A DNA stretch of 64,000 nucleotides, from contig NZ_CH724141.1 in assembly GCF_000153325.1 (NCBI RefSeq), forward strand, positions 445,185 through 509,184, written 5' to 3'. The notes under the pieces are model-generated. The model did no database searches. It had not been told where the DNA came from and worked only from the letters and a program-made list of their open reading frames with translations. The position numbers and the translations under genes are program-made. Shown piece after piece: positions 28,188 through 37,922 of the stretch (within the stretch, counting starts at the first letter, position 1; every line of letters starts with the position of its first letter). Source of the stretch: Photobacterium sp. SKA34. GTDB lineage: Bacteria; Pseudomonadota; Gammaproteobacteria; Enterobacterales; Vibrionaceae.

Positions 28188-28553
28188 ATGAGCGATATTA
28201 ACGAATCCGATCTATTTAATGGTGATGACCTTAATTTTGACGATCTTCAGCTAGAACAATTTGATGAAACACCTCAACTCGATAACAGCATGTCACAACG
28301 TAGCTTAAGTTTTTTCAAAAAGATCCCCGTAACAGTCACTCTTGAAGTCTCAAGCACAGAAATCTCATTAGGTGAGTTAATGAAAGCCGGTGAAGGCAGT
28401 GTTATTGAACTAGATAAACTCAACGGTGAGCCGCTTGATGTGAAAGTGAATGGTTCGCTGATGGGCCATGCCGAAGTGGTTGTGATCAATGAGAAATATG
28501 GCCTACGGCTAATTGATGTCGTCGAATCACCTCTTAACACCATGGATAGTTAA
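28188..28553 (+). CDS. fliN: Lateral flagellar motor switch protein FliN
   Basis: 121 residues with a short acidic N-terminus and a SpoA domain: FFKKIPVTVTLEVSSTEISLGELMKAGEGSVIELDKLNGEPLDVKVNGSLMGHAEVVVINEKYGLRLIDVV. FliN forms the bottom of the C-ring with FliM and binds FliH. It begins two bases after the fliM stop, so it is in the same operon. Confidence 0.94.
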   Translation: MSDINESDLFNGDDLNFDDLQLEQFDETPQLDNSMSQRSLSFFKKIPVTVTLEVSSTEISLGELMKAGEGSVIELDKLNGEPLDVKVNGSLMGHAEVVVINEKYGLRLIDVVESPLNTMDS

Positions 28554-28556
28554 CCA

Positions 28557-29348
28557 ATGATCGCTCAGGGATACCACTTACTGACGAAAACATGTCAACA
28601 GCGCCATTGTTTGTATTTGCTTACATTGTTGCTTATTGCTCTTGGCGTACTGTTTTCTTCGGCTGCAGAAGCCAATAGTGGGCTGAACTTCTTGACCGTT
28701 ACAGATGATCAAGGCGAGCAAGAATACAGTGTGAAATTACAGATCTTGTTGTTAATGACAGCACTGAGTTTTATCCCTGCCTTTCTGTTAATGGCGACCA
28801 GTTTTACCCGCATCATTATCGTACTTTCTATTTTGCGCCAAGCATTGGGTTTACAACAAAGCCCACCAAATAGAATACTGGTGGGTATCGCTCTCTCTTT
28901 GACCATTTTGATCATGCGTCCGGTCTGGACTGATGTATACGATAATGCCTTTGTCCCCTATGACAATGGCGATATCACTCTTTTACAAGCCTTTGATACT
29001 GCCGAAAAACCTGTTCGTGATTTCATGTTAAAACAAACCCATCAAAGTGCTTTAGAGCAAATGATGCGTATTGCCAACGAACCTCTAGATCAGGATGTAG
29101 AGAATATTTCTTTTGCTATCGTGCTCCCCGCTTTTGTGATCAGTGAGCTTAAAACAGCGTTTCAAATTGGCTTTATGTTGTTCATTCCTTTTCTGATCAT
29201 CGATTTGGTGGTGGCCAGTGTTTTAATGGCAATGGGTATGATGATGCTATCGCCACTGATCATTTCTTTGCCTTTCAAACTCATTGTATTTGTTCTTGCT
29301 GATGGCTGGACCATGACGGTCGGTTCGTTATCTGCCAGCTTTGGATAA
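28557..29348 (+). CDS. fliP: Lateral flagellar export gate protein FliP
   Basis: 263 residues. A cleavable signal peptide (ends LFSSAAEA, about residue 39) precedes the mature protein with four membrane helices, as for FliP. Core motifs FLLMATSFTRIIIVLSILRQALG and LPAFVISELKTAFQIGFMLFIPFLIIDLVVASVLMAMGMMM are present. FliP, FliQ and FliR form the export gate. The N-terminal leader is somewhat long. Confidence 0.95.
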   Translation: MIAQGYHLLTKTCQQRHCLYLLTLLLIALGVLFSSAAEANSGLNFLTVTDDQGEQEYSVKLQILLLMTALSFIPAFLLMATSFTRIIIVLSILRQALGLQQSPPNRILVGIALSLTILIMRPVWTDVYDNAFVPYDNGDITLLQAFDTAEKPVRDFMLKQTHQSALEQMMRIANEPLDQDVENISFAIVLPAFVISELKTAFQIGFMLFIPFLIIDLVVASVLMAMGMMMLSPLIISLPFKLIVFVLADGWTMTVGSLSASFG

Positions 29349-29365
29349 AGCAAAGAAAGGAGTAA

Positions 29366-29638
29366 ATGATGACCCCAGAGCTAGCAGTAAACCTATTCTC
29401 TAACGCGGTGTGGATCATCATCAATATGGTGATGGTGTTAGTAATACCAGGTTTATTAGTCGGTTTAGTGATTGCCGTTTTTCAAGCTGCGACCCAGATC
29501 AACGAGCAAACCTTAAGTTTTCTACCCCGTTTAATTATGACGTTGCTAATGGTGATTTTTGCCGGACATTGGATGCTGAGGCGCTTAATGGAGTTATTTG
29601 ATTACTTATTTCATAACATTCCGGGAATGATTGGCTAA
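29366..29638 (+). CDS. fliQ: Lateral flagellar export gate protein FliQ
   Basis: 90 residues, two hydrophobic helices (VWIIINMVMVLVIPGLLVGLVIAVFQAATQINEQTLSFLPRL... and LIMTLLMVIFAGHWML), the standard FliQ size and pattern. It starts after an AAGGAG site and its stop TAATG overlaps the fliR ATG. Confidence 0.95.
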   Translation: MMTPELAVNLFSNAVWIIINMVMVLVIPGLLVGLVIAVFQAATQINEQTLSFLPRLIMTLLMVIFAGHWMLRRLMELFDYLFHNIPGMIG

Positions 29639-30414
29639 TGGTAATCTCATTTGCAGAGCTAAACGCCCTTCTCGCCCAGTTTTGGTGGCCGTTTTTTCGC
29701 ATTGGGGCTGCCATGTTAGCCATGCCATTTTTCGGTGATGCGTTAATCCCTATTTGGGTTCGCGCTTTGTTAGCACTTGCTATTAGTTTTATTGCAGCTC
29801 CTCTTATGCCAGCGATGCCCACTACAGATTTACTTTCTTTATCAGCACTTATGTTGGCGTTTGAACAAGCTATATGGGGAGTTTTATTTGGCTTAATTAT
29901 CCATTTCTTATTTTCAATTATGACACTACTTGGTCAGATCATTTCACTACAAATGGGATTAGGTATGGCTATCATGAATGATCCCGTTAATGGAGTATCT
30001 GTCGCTATTCTAGGGCGAATGTTTTTACTTTTTTCGACCCTATTGTTTCTTGCCTTAGATGGACATTTGCTAGTAATCGATATTTTGGTTCAAAGCTTTA
30101 CCTCTTGGCCTGTTGGTAGTGGTTTAGCACTTTCATCGGTGAAGCAAATACTCACTCTTTTTGGTTGGATGTTCAGTTCAGCGCTTGCGATTGCTTTACC
30201 TGCCATTGTTTCCATGCTTCTGGCTAATATAAGTTTCGGGGTAATGAACCGCGCCGCGCCAAGTTTAAACGTCTACGCCCTCGGTTTTCCTATGACCATG
30301 TTGTTAGGTTTATTTAGTGTCTTAATTTCAGTTAGCGGTGTACCTACACGCTATGCTGAATTAGTCCATTACACCTTAGATCAGCTCCAAATTTATATTT
30401 CGGGGGGTGCATGA
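29638..30414 (+). CDS. fliR: Lateral flagellar export gate protein FliR
   Basis: 258 residues and six hydrophobic segments, including FFRIGAAMLAMPFFGDALIP near the start and GQIISLQMGLGMAIMNDPVNG near residue 100. Forms the top of the FliPQR gate and contacts FlhB. The stop overlaps the flhB ATG by four bases. Confidence 0.95.
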   Translation: MVISFAELNALLAQFWWPFFRIGAAMLAMPFFGDALIPIWVRALLALAISFIAAPLMPAMPTTDLLSLSALMLAFEQAIWGVLFGLIIHFLFSIMTLLGQIISLQMGLGMAIMNDPVNGVSVAILGRMFLLFSTLLFLALDGHLLVIDILVQSFTSWPVGSGLALSSVKQILTLFGWMFSSALAIALPAIVSMLLANISFGVMNRAAPSLNVYALGFPMTMLLGLFSVLISVSGVPTRYAELVHYTLDQLQIYISGGA

Positions 30415-31538
30415 GTCAGTCAACTTCACAAGATAAAACTGAAAAAGCGACCCCACAGAAGATCCGAAAAGCCCGTGAGCAGGGTCAAATCCCACGCGCA
30501 AAAGACTTCACTGCCGCCACAATTTTTATTGCGGTTATCGTTTTCTTTTATTTCCAAATTGACGTTATTTGGCAAGCGCTTAATGGCGTATTTAAATTAA
30601 ACATGACAATGTCTCGTGATGATTTACGCTCACCTTGGCTTGCCATTGAAGCGTTAGGCACAAGCTTAGCCATTATCATTCAATTACTACTGCCATTATT
30701 TGGATTAATTCTAATCACCGCTATCGCCAGCAGTTTACTGATTGGTGGTTGGCTATTCTACCCTGCAGGCATATTGCCAAAATTATCAAAAATTGATCCT
30801 ATTGCAGGGATAAAACGGATGTTTTCAACTCGTTCTTTGGTCGAACTTTTAAAATCAACACTCAAAGTGTGTGTGATTTTTCTGCTGTTATATCTCTACC
30901 TTGATACCAACTTAAGTCGCTTATTAGGTATGCAAAACTTACCGCTTAAGCAAGGCGTATCGTTAATTATGACCATTCTCTTTCATGGCATTTTGCTAAT
31001 GGGTATCGCGCTGTTTCTTTTTGGTTTAATCGATATTCCGTACCAAAAGTGGGAGCACGCCAAAGAACTAAAAATGACGAAACAAGAACTTAAGGAGGAA
31101 TTTAAAACGAATGAAGGTAATCCTGAGATCAAGCAACGCATTCGTCAAATTCAACAACAATTCGCTCGTAGACAAATTGATAAAGCAGTGCCTAAAGCTG
31201 ATGTGGTGATCGTTAATCCAACCCATTATGCCGTTGCGATTAAATACGATACTACGCTGTCTGAAGCGCTCTTTGTGGTAGCAAAAGGCATAGACGAAAC
31301 GGCAATGCATATTCAAACCATCGCCAAACAACACGATGTTGAGATCTTACATTCACCGCCATTAACGCGTGCGATTTATCACAGTACCCAAATTGAGCAA
31401 GCGATCCCAAGTCAACTCTATGTCGCCGTAGCTCATATATTAACTTATGTTTTACAGCTTAAAGCCTTTCGAAAAGGTAAAGGAAATCAACCACAAACGT
31501 TACCTAATTTTATTATCCCAAAACATTTACAGCATTAA
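30411..31538 (+). CDS. flhB: Lateral flagellar export specificity switch protein FlhB
   Basis: 375 residues. The N-terminus DKTEKATPQKIRKAREQGQIPRAKD is the family signature, followed by four membrane helices. The autocleavage motif NPTH is present (VVIVNPTHYAVAIKYD, near residue 265) in the cytoplasmic domain. It switches export from rod/hook to filament substrates together with FliK. The stop is followed 39 bases later by the flhA start. Confidence 0.96.
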   Translation: MSQSTSQDKTEKATPQKIRKAREQGQIPRAKDFTAATIFIAVIVFFYFQIDVIWQALNGVFKLNMTMSRDDLRSPWLAIEALGTSLAIIIQLLLPLFGLILITAIASSLLIGGWLFYPAGILPKLSKIDPIAGIKRMFSTRSLVELLKSTLKVCVIFLLLYLYLDTNLSRLLGMQNLPLKQGVSLIMTILFHGILLMGIALFLFGLIDIPYQKWEHAKELKMTKQELKEEFKTNEGNPEIKQRIRQIQQQFARRQIDKAVPKADVVIVNPTHYAVAIKYDTTLSEALFVVAKGIDETAMHIQTIAKQHDVEILHSPPLTRAIYHSTQIEQAIPSQLYVAVAHILTYVLQLKAFRKGKGNQPQTLPNFIIPKHLQH

Positions 31539-31577
31539 TTTCAGCGCATTTTTACCGGATTGGATGAAGGACTTCTC

Positions 31578-33671
31578 ATGTTAAATTGGCTCACAACTCT
31601 CAAACAGTCGAGTAAAGGTTATATCGGTATTCCTATCGCCTTACTGATGATCCTGGCAATGGTGATTTTGCCACTGCCTCCTATGCTGCTCGATGCCTTA
31701 TTCACCTTTAATATTGTCTTGGCAATCTTGGTATTGTTAGTCAGTACCACAGCTAAAAGGCCGTTAGACTTTTCTGTTTTTCCCACCATTCTATTAGTCG
31801 CAACATTAATGCGACTCACTTTGAATGTGGCCTCAACACGAATTGTATTACTGGAAGGTCACAATGGTAGCGATTCAGCAGGTAAAGTGATCCAAGCTTT
31901 TGGTGAAGTCGTTATTGGCGGTAACTATGTTGTGGGTATGGTGATTTTCGTGATTTTAATGATCATCAACTTTGTGGTTATCACTAAAGGTGGTGAACGT
32001 ATTTCTGAGGTGGCAGCTCGTTTCACCCTCGATGCCCTACCTGGTAAACAAATGGCGATAGATGCGGATTTAAACGCTGGCATTATTGACCAAAATCAAG
32101 CTAAACAGCGCCGTCGTGATGTTGCCAATGAAGCGGATTTTTACGGTTCAATGGACGGTGCTTCAAAGTTCGTTCGTGGTGATGCCATTGCAGGTTTATT
32201 GATCCTATTTATCAATATCATCGGTGGTATCAGTATCGGTGTTTTTGAATACGGACTCAGCGCTTCTGATGCTTTTAAAACTTACGCCTTACTGACCATT
32301 GGTGATGGTCTTGTCGCGCAAATTCCTTCACTGCTGTTAGCAACCTCTGCCGCTATTATTGTGACTCGCATTAATGATAGCGATGATGATATGACGCAAG
32401 CTATGCAGAACCAATTGCTTGCCTCACCTGCGACATTATTCACTGTGGCATCTGTGATGGCAATCATAGGTATTGTGCCAGGCATGCCGCACTTGGCATT
32501 TTTCAGCTTTGCCGCAGTGTTAGCCTTTGCGGGCTGGCGACAGTATAAAAAGCCTCACCACCACCAGCAACTTGATGAGGTTGAAGCCGTTTCTCAAGCC
32601 ATGCAACTCGACCACGAAACGCCATTAACATGGGATGATATTCCTCATGTTCAAAGTATGTCGTTATCGCTCGGTTTTCGTTTAGTCCACCTGGTTAATA
32701 AAGAACAAGGCGCGCCACTCACCCAACGTATTCGGGGGGTTCGAAAAAATCTCTCTGAACAAGTCGGCTATTTACTGCCTGAAGTAAATATTCGCGACAA
32801 CCTTAGCTTAAAGCCGAATCACTATACTATTGCCGTTCATGGCGAGATCATTGAACAAGGTAGCATTGAGCCTGAACGTTTAATGGCCATTGCCGTGGGT
32901 GATACCTATGGTGAAATAGATGGCATCCTTGGACATGATCCTGCTTATCAACTTCCTGCGGTATGGATTGAAAATAGCAACAAAGCAAAGGCCTTGAACA
33001 TGGGTTACCAAGTGGTTGATGATGCAACGGTAATTGCTACTCACTTAAGTAAAGTGATGAAAGTGCATTTATCCGATTTGTTTACCCATGATGATGTGGA
33101 TTTTATTAATCAACGTTTGGCGCAGCAGGCCCCCAAATTGGCTGAAAGTTTAAGTGCTGCATTAACGCCCGCTCAGCAACTTAAGGTGTATCGCCAATTA
33201 CTAATCGATCAAGTGCCACTTAAAGATATCCGTACCATTGCCAATACCATGTTAGAAGCATCTGAAAACACCAAAGACCCAATCTTAATTGCTGCTGATG
33301 TGCGTTGCAGCTTACGCCGTACCTTGGTGAACCTACTCAATGGTGATAAGAAAGATCTTAACGTGTATGCCCTATCAGATGAACTTGAGCAAATGTTATT
33401 GACATCACTTCAACAGGCACAAGCCAGTGGCAATGTAATGTTAGATAGTTTTCCGATTGAACCGAATATTTTAAGCCAATTTCAACAAAATATGCCACTT
33501 GCGAAGCAACAGTTAAAACAACAAGGTGCTGCCCCTGTTTTACTCGTGATGCCACAATTACGGCCACTGCTATCTCGCTATGCGCGAACTTTCGCCCAAG
33601 GCTTAGCGGTATTGTCTTATAACGAAGTTCCTGAAAATAAGAATATCAATATTATTGGCAACTTAGGTTAA
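31578..33671 (+). CDS. flhA: Lateral flagellar export protein FlhA
   Basis: About 697 residues. The N-terminal half has eight hydrophobic helices and the FHIPEP-family signature (RISEVAARFTLDALPGKQMAIDADLNAG). The C-terminal half is the large cytoplasmic ring-forming domain. The ATG at 31578 follows GAAGGA; the TTG at 31560 is less likely. FlhA forms the nonameric platform for substrate docking. It is the last export gene before the EAL-like gene and the flagellin gene. Confidence 0.95.
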   Translation: MLNWLTTLKQSSKGYIGIPIALLMILAMVILPLPPMLLDALFTFNIVLAILVLLVSTTAKRPLDFSVFPTILLVATLMRLTLNVASTRIVLLEGHNGSDSAGKVIQAFGEVVIGGNYVVGMVIFVILMIINFVVITKGGERISEVAARFTLDALPGKQMAIDADLNAGIIDQNQAKQRRRDVANEADFYGSMDGASKFVRGDAIAGLLILFINIIGGISIGVFEYGLSASDAFKTYALLTIGDGLVAQIPSLLLATSAAIIVTRINDSDDDMTQAMQNQLLASPATLFTVASVMAIIGIVPGMPHLAFFSFAAVLAFAGWRQYKKPHHHQQLDEVEAVSQAMQLDHETPLTWDDIPHVQSMSLSLGFRLVHLVNKEQGAPLTQRIRGVRKNLSEQVGYLLPEVNIRDNLSLKPNHYTIAVHGEIIEQGSIEPERLMAIAVGDTYGEIDGILGHDPAYQLPAVWIENSNKAKALNMGYQVVDDATVIATHLSKVMKVHLSDLFTHDDVDFINQRLAQQAPKLAESLSAALTPAQQLKVYRQLLIDQVPLKDIRTIANTMLEASENTKDPILIAADVRCSLRRTLVNLLNGDKKDLNVYALSDELEQMLLTSLQQAQASGNVMLDSFPIEPNILSQFQQNMPLAKQQLKQQGAAPVLLVMPQLRPLLSRYARTFAQGLAVLSYNEVPENKNINIIGNLG

Positions 33672-33703
33672 TCCATTCCCGTGAAATAGAACGAGGACGC
33701 TCT

Positions 33704-34528
33704 ATGACAATTCAACACACATTAAACACGATGGACGAACTTTACAGTTATATTCAAAGTATTGTCCCATCGTTAACCCGCAATAACGACGATGCGATCC
33801 TACTTGATGCATTCGAGCAAAACGATGTTCGTCATGTGTGTCAGGCAATTCGTGAAACCACCACCAATCAAGTTACCTACCAACATCTAACATTACGTTT
33901 TGGTAGCAATAACGAACAAAGTGTTTACCAATTTGATGTTTCTAAACCTGTACAGTTTTTGTTTGATCTCTACAGCTTATATTTAGCCATCCGCCATATT
34001 GAGTTTCAGCTATCGACTTTCCATAAAGATATTATTAATCCGTTGGTGGTCCCGATAAACTCAGAAACGCTATCATGGCCTATTGGACAAGGCTTTATTA
34101 ATCAGGTATTTCAACATCATTCCGTTGCTATGCAATACATTATTCCCTGTGTTCAGCTTCATGACATGGAAAATAGTGAATGCCATAACATGATGACATT
34201 GAATGCAAATTTAGAATCATTAAAAAAGAAAGCAGTAAAACTCTGGATAGATATTATTCCACCCACCCGCTATTTAGAGACAATAAATAACATTAAACCT
34301 GACGCAATTAAAACATCCCATATTCTTAATGACGACCATAAACGTTCAGGTCTGATTCCTGTCATCCGCTTTATACGTAAAAACAACACTTTATTTATTG
34401 CGGGACGGGTGGGTAGCCAGCATGAGTTAAAACAATATCGACTACTTGGTGCGCAATATTATTTCGGTTACGTCAGTGATATACCGATATCAGTATCAAT
34501 GAAAAAACACGTAGCGAATAATAATTAA
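33704..34528 (+). CDS. Catalytically degenerate EAL-domain protein (LafV-like) next to lafA
   Basis: 274 residues, no membrane segment. The overall order of an EAL phosphodiesterase is visible but its key residues are gone. The EAL position reads QHL (60-62), the DDFGTG position reads IDIIPPT (182-188), the AEGVE position reads AGRVGS (233-238), and QGY/QGF reads FGY. The final AGRVGSQHELKQYRLLGAQY segment aligns with the last EAL helix. It therefore probably does not cleave c-di-GMP and may bind protein partners, as YdiV does. An EAL-domain LafV has, to my recollection, been reported in Vibrio parahaemolyticus in the lateral operon. It sits 32 bases after flhA. Confidence 0.65.
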   Translation: MTIQHTLNTMDELYSYIQSIVPSLTRNNDDAILLDAFEQNDVRHVCQAIRETTTNQVTYQHLTLRFGSNNEQSVYQFDVSKPVQFLFDLYSLYLAIRHIEFQLSTFHKDIINPLVVPINSETLSWPIGQGFINQVFQHHSVAMQYIIPCVQLHDMENSECHNMMTLNANLESLKKKAVKLWIDIIPPTRYLETINNIKPDAIKTSHILNDDHKRSGLIPVIRFIRKNNTLFIAGRVGSQHELKQYRLLGAQYYFGYVSDIPISVSMKKHVANNN

Positions 34529-34578
34529 ATAAAAAACCATGACTTTTATACCTCAACAGCCCTTTAAAGATTAATGAA

Positions 34579-34617
34579 GTTTTCTTATCTAATAATATTA
34601 ATAATTAATAAGAAAAC
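34579..34617. repeat. Perfect inverted repeat between the EAL-like gene and lafA
   Basis: GTTTTCTTAT (34579-34588) and ATAAGAAAAC (34608-34617) are exact reverse complements around a 19-base AT loop. It may end the fliM-flhA-EAL transcript, but there is no clear T tract; it could also be a regulator site ahead of lafA. Confidence 0.45.
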
Positions 34618-34688
34618 CTCATTTATTTGGCTCAATATCAAATTTATCCCCCTATTCTGTTATTTTTTGAAAATATTAAAAATAAAAA

Positions 34689-34717
34689 TTAATGATCTTT
34701 TCCAACTGACCGCATAG
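34689..34717 (+). promoter_or_regulatory. Weak sigma-28-like promoter candidate for lafA
   Basis: TTAA at 34689 and ACCGCATA at 34709-34716 are spaced 16 bases apart, loosely resembling the TAAA-N15-GCCGATAA pattern read by FliA/LafS. The mismatches are several. It lies about 50 bases before the lafA ATG, which is the right distance. Confidence 0.25.
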
Positions 34718-34767
34718 ATACATTGAGCAGGAAATACCTCGATAGATTGATTACAAGGAGAACTATC

Positions 34768-35637
34768 ATGGCTCTATCTATGCACACCAATTACGCATCA
34801 CTGGTTACACAAAATACACTGAGCAATACTAGCAATTTGTTAAACACAGCAATGGAACGTTTAAGTACTGGTTACCGTGTAAATTCAGCCGCAGATGATG
34901 CTGCTGGTCTTCAAATCGCAACTCGTCTAGATGCGCAAACTCGTGGCATGTCAGTAGCTATGCGTAACTCGCAAGACGGTATTTCAATGATGCAAACCGC
35001 TGAAGGTGCATTTGATGAAATGACTAACATCGTATACCGCATGAATGACCTTGCAACACAGGCATCAAACGGCACAGTATCAGCAAACGACCGAACAGCG
35101 CTTGATGCAGAATTCCAACAGCTTGGTGAAGAGCTTGCCAACGTAATGGCATCAACCAGCTTCGGTGGACAAGATATATTAACCGATGCCGGCTCATTTG
35201 GTGCAGCCGCAGTTAACTTCCAAATTGGTACTCAATCAGGTGATCAACTTGCGGTTGATGTATCTACTGAAGTACAAGCAGTGAATGCAACCATTGGTCT
35301 TGGAGGCGCATTAACTCTAGGTGATTTGACTTCTGAAGCCAACGCACAAACAGCACTAAATACTCTAACAGGTGCTAACGGTGAAGCAGGTTTACTGAAA
35401 GAAATTGGTGATGCACGTTCTGCACTGGGTGCCAACATTAACCGCCTTGACCACACCATCACTAACCTAGGCAACATGGTTGAGAATGTATCTGCAGCCA
35501 AAGGTCGTATTGTTGATGCTGACTTTGCAGTGGAATCTTCAAGCATGACTAAAAACCAAATGTTAATGCAAGCGGGTACGACTGTACTTTCACAAACTAA
35601 CCAGTTACCGGGTATGGCAATGTCACTACTTCGCTAA
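34768..35637 (+). CDS. lafA: Lateral flagellin LafA
   Basis: 289 residues from the ATG at 34768 behind AAGGAGAA (an upstream in-frame start at 34723 adds a non-flagellin leader). The conserved N-terminal D0/D1 helices ([20 protein letters not shown]..., [22 protein letters not shown]) and the C-terminal helices ([46 protein letters not shown]) are intact. The middle is short, typical of lateral flagellins. Only one flagellin gene is present in the window. A strong terminator follows. Confidence 0.96.
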   Translation: MALSMHTNYASLVTQNTLSNTSNLLNTAMERLSTGYRVNSAADDAAGLQIATRLDAQTRGMSVAMRNSQDGISMMQTAEGAFDEMTNIVYRMNDLATQASNGTVSANDRTALDAEFQQLGEELANVMASTSFGGQDILTDAGSFGAAAVNFQIGTQSGDQLAVDVSTEVQAVNATIGLGGALTLGDLTSEANAQTALNTLTGANGEAGLLKEIGDARSALGANINRLDHTITNLGNMVENVSAAKGRIVDADFAVESSSMTKNQMLMQAGTTVLSQTNQLPGMAMSLLR

Positions 35638-35656
35638 ACTTTGTTTTCTTTCTCCT

Positions 35657-35681
35657 AAGCCTCCTTCGTGGAGGCTTTTTT
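35657..35681 (+). terminator. Intrinsic terminator after lafA
   Basis: AGCCTCC (35658-35664) pairs with GGAGGCT (35670-35676) over a 5-base loop, followed by a run of T to 35681. It makes lafA monocistronic. Confidence 0.92.
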
Positions 35682-35841
35682 GTAACCAGTAGATGTCAAT
35701 AAATCGGAATTTAGTAAATCAAGCTGTTGGTTGACGGAACATAGGAATAAAGCAGGAAATAACAAACGGAAGTCACTTTTCCGCCACCTAATCTAACAAT
35801 CATAACCAACTGTTTTTAAATGATTTATATAGAAGTTTTTT

Positions 35842-35857
35842 TGGCATGGCTCTTGCG
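35842..35857 (+). promoter_or_regulatory. Sigma-54 promoter of the lafB-fliSTKL-lafS-lafTU operon
   Basis: TGGCATGGCTCTTGCG matches the TGGCAC-N5-TTGC consensus with one mismatch in the -24 box and exact spacing. TTGC lies at 35853-35856, 30 bases before the lafB ATG, with AAGGAG between. The operon contains lafS, so sigma-28 would be made under LafK/sigma-54 control. Confidence 0.75.
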
Positions 35858-35886
35858 AATATAGCTAGTCACTTAAGGAGCATTAG

Positions 35887-37221
35887 ATGAATACAATTGA
35901 TCCAGCGCAAATGGCACGTAACCTTGCAACGGCAGATACACAAAAATTCCAACAACGCGCCCAATTTCAAGCAGATAAATACCAAAGCCAATTAACTGCA
36001 CTGGGAAAAGTAGAATCTGCCCTACGTGATTTTCGCTCAACGATTCAGGACATTAACAGCTCAACAACCAGTATTATTCAAAATAAAGCCACGTTGAGTG
36101 ACGACAATCATTTTACGGTTAATGCGAATGCTCAAGCGTTAAGTGGCAGTTATCAGATCTTTGTTGAACAAATTGCCAGTGCGCACCAGGTAAAAACAGG
36201 GATGCCAGCGAATTTAGATTCAACAACGTCAGTACCTAACACAGGAACACTTTCATTCACTATTGATGGTCAAACCCTTGATCTCGATCTGTCGACAATA
36301 GATAGCGATGGTGATGGGCAATCCACGATATCAGAGCTCACAACGGCGATTAATAACCACCCCGATAACCCCGGAGTCAATGCCACGCTAGTTCGTACCA
36401 GTGGGCAAACTCATTTTATGCTATCAAGCACCGAAACGGGCGTTGCAAATACTTTAAGTGTTAGCGCAAGCACAGGCACAACATGGTTTGATGATGCTTT
36501 TACTAACTTAACTGAAATAAGTGCACCACAAGACGCAGTGATTTGGCTCGGTGCTGAAACTACCGGCTTAAAACTGACCAACAGCAGTAATACATTTTCA
36601 AATGTCATTGATGGTATTGATATCACTGCAACCAAAGCACAAACCTCTGGTGACCCTGCTCTTTCCATGGCTATCGATACCGATCAAGACGCTACTTTAG
36701 AGCAAGTTAACGCTTTCATAGAAAGCTATAACAAGGTGATGAGTACCCTTGATAGTTATACCCAGACCGGATCAGCAGACACTAAACGCGGAGCACTAGC
36801 GAATGACCCTACCCTTCGATCTATTGAATCACAATTAAACAATTTATTACGTGATCAATTTGAAGGAAAAAGATTGTCAGAAATTGGGATTAGCCTTAAT
36901 CGCGAAGGCAAACTCGAAGTCGATAAAGATAGCTTTAAAAACGCACAACAAACCATGGGGGCGACCATTGAGTCCATGTTTAACGGCGACGGAAATTTAC
37001 TCGATTCATTAGAGGATTCACTCAAACCTTTTCTCCAGTTCTCTTCAGGGATGTTCACTTCTCGCAAAGAAGCATTACGGAGCAACATCGACCGTATCGA
37101 CGATAAACAAGTCGCTCTCGATCGTAAATACGACATGACTTACACCCGCTACCTCAAACAATTCACCCAGATGAATCAAATCATGACCCAAATGCAGCAA
37201 ACCCAAGGCTTATTTGGTTAA
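35887..37221 (+). CDS. lafB: Lateral flagellar filament cap protein LafB (FliD)
   Basis: 444 residues. The Gly-rich N-terminal D0 region and the central FliD domains (e.g. GSYQIFVEQIASAHQVKTG, GDPALSMAIDTDQDAT) are followed by the C-terminal FliD region (LSEIGISLNREGKLEVDKDSFK... MQQTQGLFG). FliD caps the growing filament. First gene of the late operon after a sigma-54 promoter. Confidence 0.94.
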   Translation: MNTIDPAQMARNLATADTQKFQQRAQFQADKYQSQLTALGKVESALRDFRSTIQDINSSTTSIIQNKATLSDDNHFTVNANAQALSGSYQIFVEQIASAHQVKTGMPANLDSTTSVPNTGTLSFTIDGQTLDLDLSTIDSDGDGQSTISELTTAINNHPDNPGVNATLVRTSGQTHFMLSSTETGVANTLSVSASTGTTWFDDAFTNLTEISAPQDAVIWLGAETTGLKLTNSSNTFSNVIDGIDITATKAQTSGDPALSMAIDTDQDATLEQVNAFIESYNKVMSTLDSYTQTGSADTKRGALANDPTLRSIESQLNNLLRDQFEGKRLSEIGISLNREGKLEVDKDSFKNAQQTMGATIESMFNGDGNLLDSLEDSLKPFLQFSSGMFTSRKEALRSNIDRIDDKQVALDRKYDMTYTRYLKQFTQMNQIMTQMQQTQGLFG

Positions 37222-37234
37222 AAGGAGTACAACA

Positions 37235-37630
37235 ATGTTAATGCAAGATGCAGGTTTTAATTCATATCAACAAGTCGACTTGGATGCACAAGCCGCTTCA
37301 GCTTCCCCCCATCAATTGGTTTTGATGCTGATCGATGGCTTTCAAGATGAACTTATCCGTGCACAAGGACATATCGAAGCCAAACGATTGGACGCTAAAG
37401 GGATCAGTATTAATAAATGCATGAATATATTAATTGGGCTAGATAGTGCATTAGATTTGGAACTTGGCGGCGAAGTTGCAGCCAACTTGCATGACCTTTA
37501 TGAATTTTGTCAACTTGAACTTTACCAAGCAAGTATCAAAAACGATATCTCCCACCTCGATAATGTCACTTTAGTGATGAACAACATTCGAGAAGGCTGG
37601 CAAGGGTTTGGACAGCATGCAGCCAAATAA
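37235..37630 (+). CDS. lafC: Lateral flagellin chaperone FliS (LafC)
   Basis: About 131 residues, helical. The FliS signature is visible: NSYQQVDLDAQAASASPHQLVLMLIDGFQDELIRAQGHI, then KGISINKCMNILIGLDSALDLELGGEVAANLHDLYEFC. FliS keeps flagellin unfolded for export. The ATG at 37235 follows AAGGAG. Its end overlaps the fliT-like gene by 14 bases. Confidence 0.94.
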   Translation: MLMQDAGFNSYQQVDLDAQAASASPHQLVLMLIDGFQDELIRAQGHIEAKRLDAKGISINKCMNILIGLDSALDLELGGEVAANLHDLYEFCQLELYQASIKNDISHLDNVTLVMNNIREGWQGFGQHAAK

Positions 37631-37919
37631 TTCCATATCGCTCAACATGCTCACCGCAAAAATTCAGCAAGCTGCTGAGACTGAAAATTGGTCTCGCTTA
37701 CAGCAGCTTGATGATGTGTTACGTACGCTGTTATTACCGCTAAAATCGAAACCTAAAACAGCGCAACAGCAAGTACAAATAGCAGCGTTAATGGCTGCAC
37801 ATCGCCAAGCATATCTTGCGTTACAACAAGCACAACAAATACTGCAACAAAAAATAGCAACTGCTGACAAGGAAAAAGAACGCCTTGACGCTTATCAGTC
37901 AACCAACGGTAAGGAGTGA
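37617..37919 (+). CDS. lafD: FliT-like export chaperone (LafD)
   Basis: About 100 residues from the ATG at 37617, all helical and Gln/Ala-rich (WSRLQQLDDVLRTLLLPLKS..., RQAYLALQQAQQILQQKIATAD). It has the size and position of FliT/LafD, the FliD chaperone, but the sequence is poorly conserved. The call depends on its place between fliS and fliK. Confidence 0.7.
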   Translation: MQPNNSISLNMLTAKIQQAAETENWSRLQQLDDVLRTLLLPLKSKPKTAQQQVQIAALMAAHRQAYLALQQAQQILQQKIATADKEKERLDAYQSTNGKE

Positions 37920-37922
37920 ACG

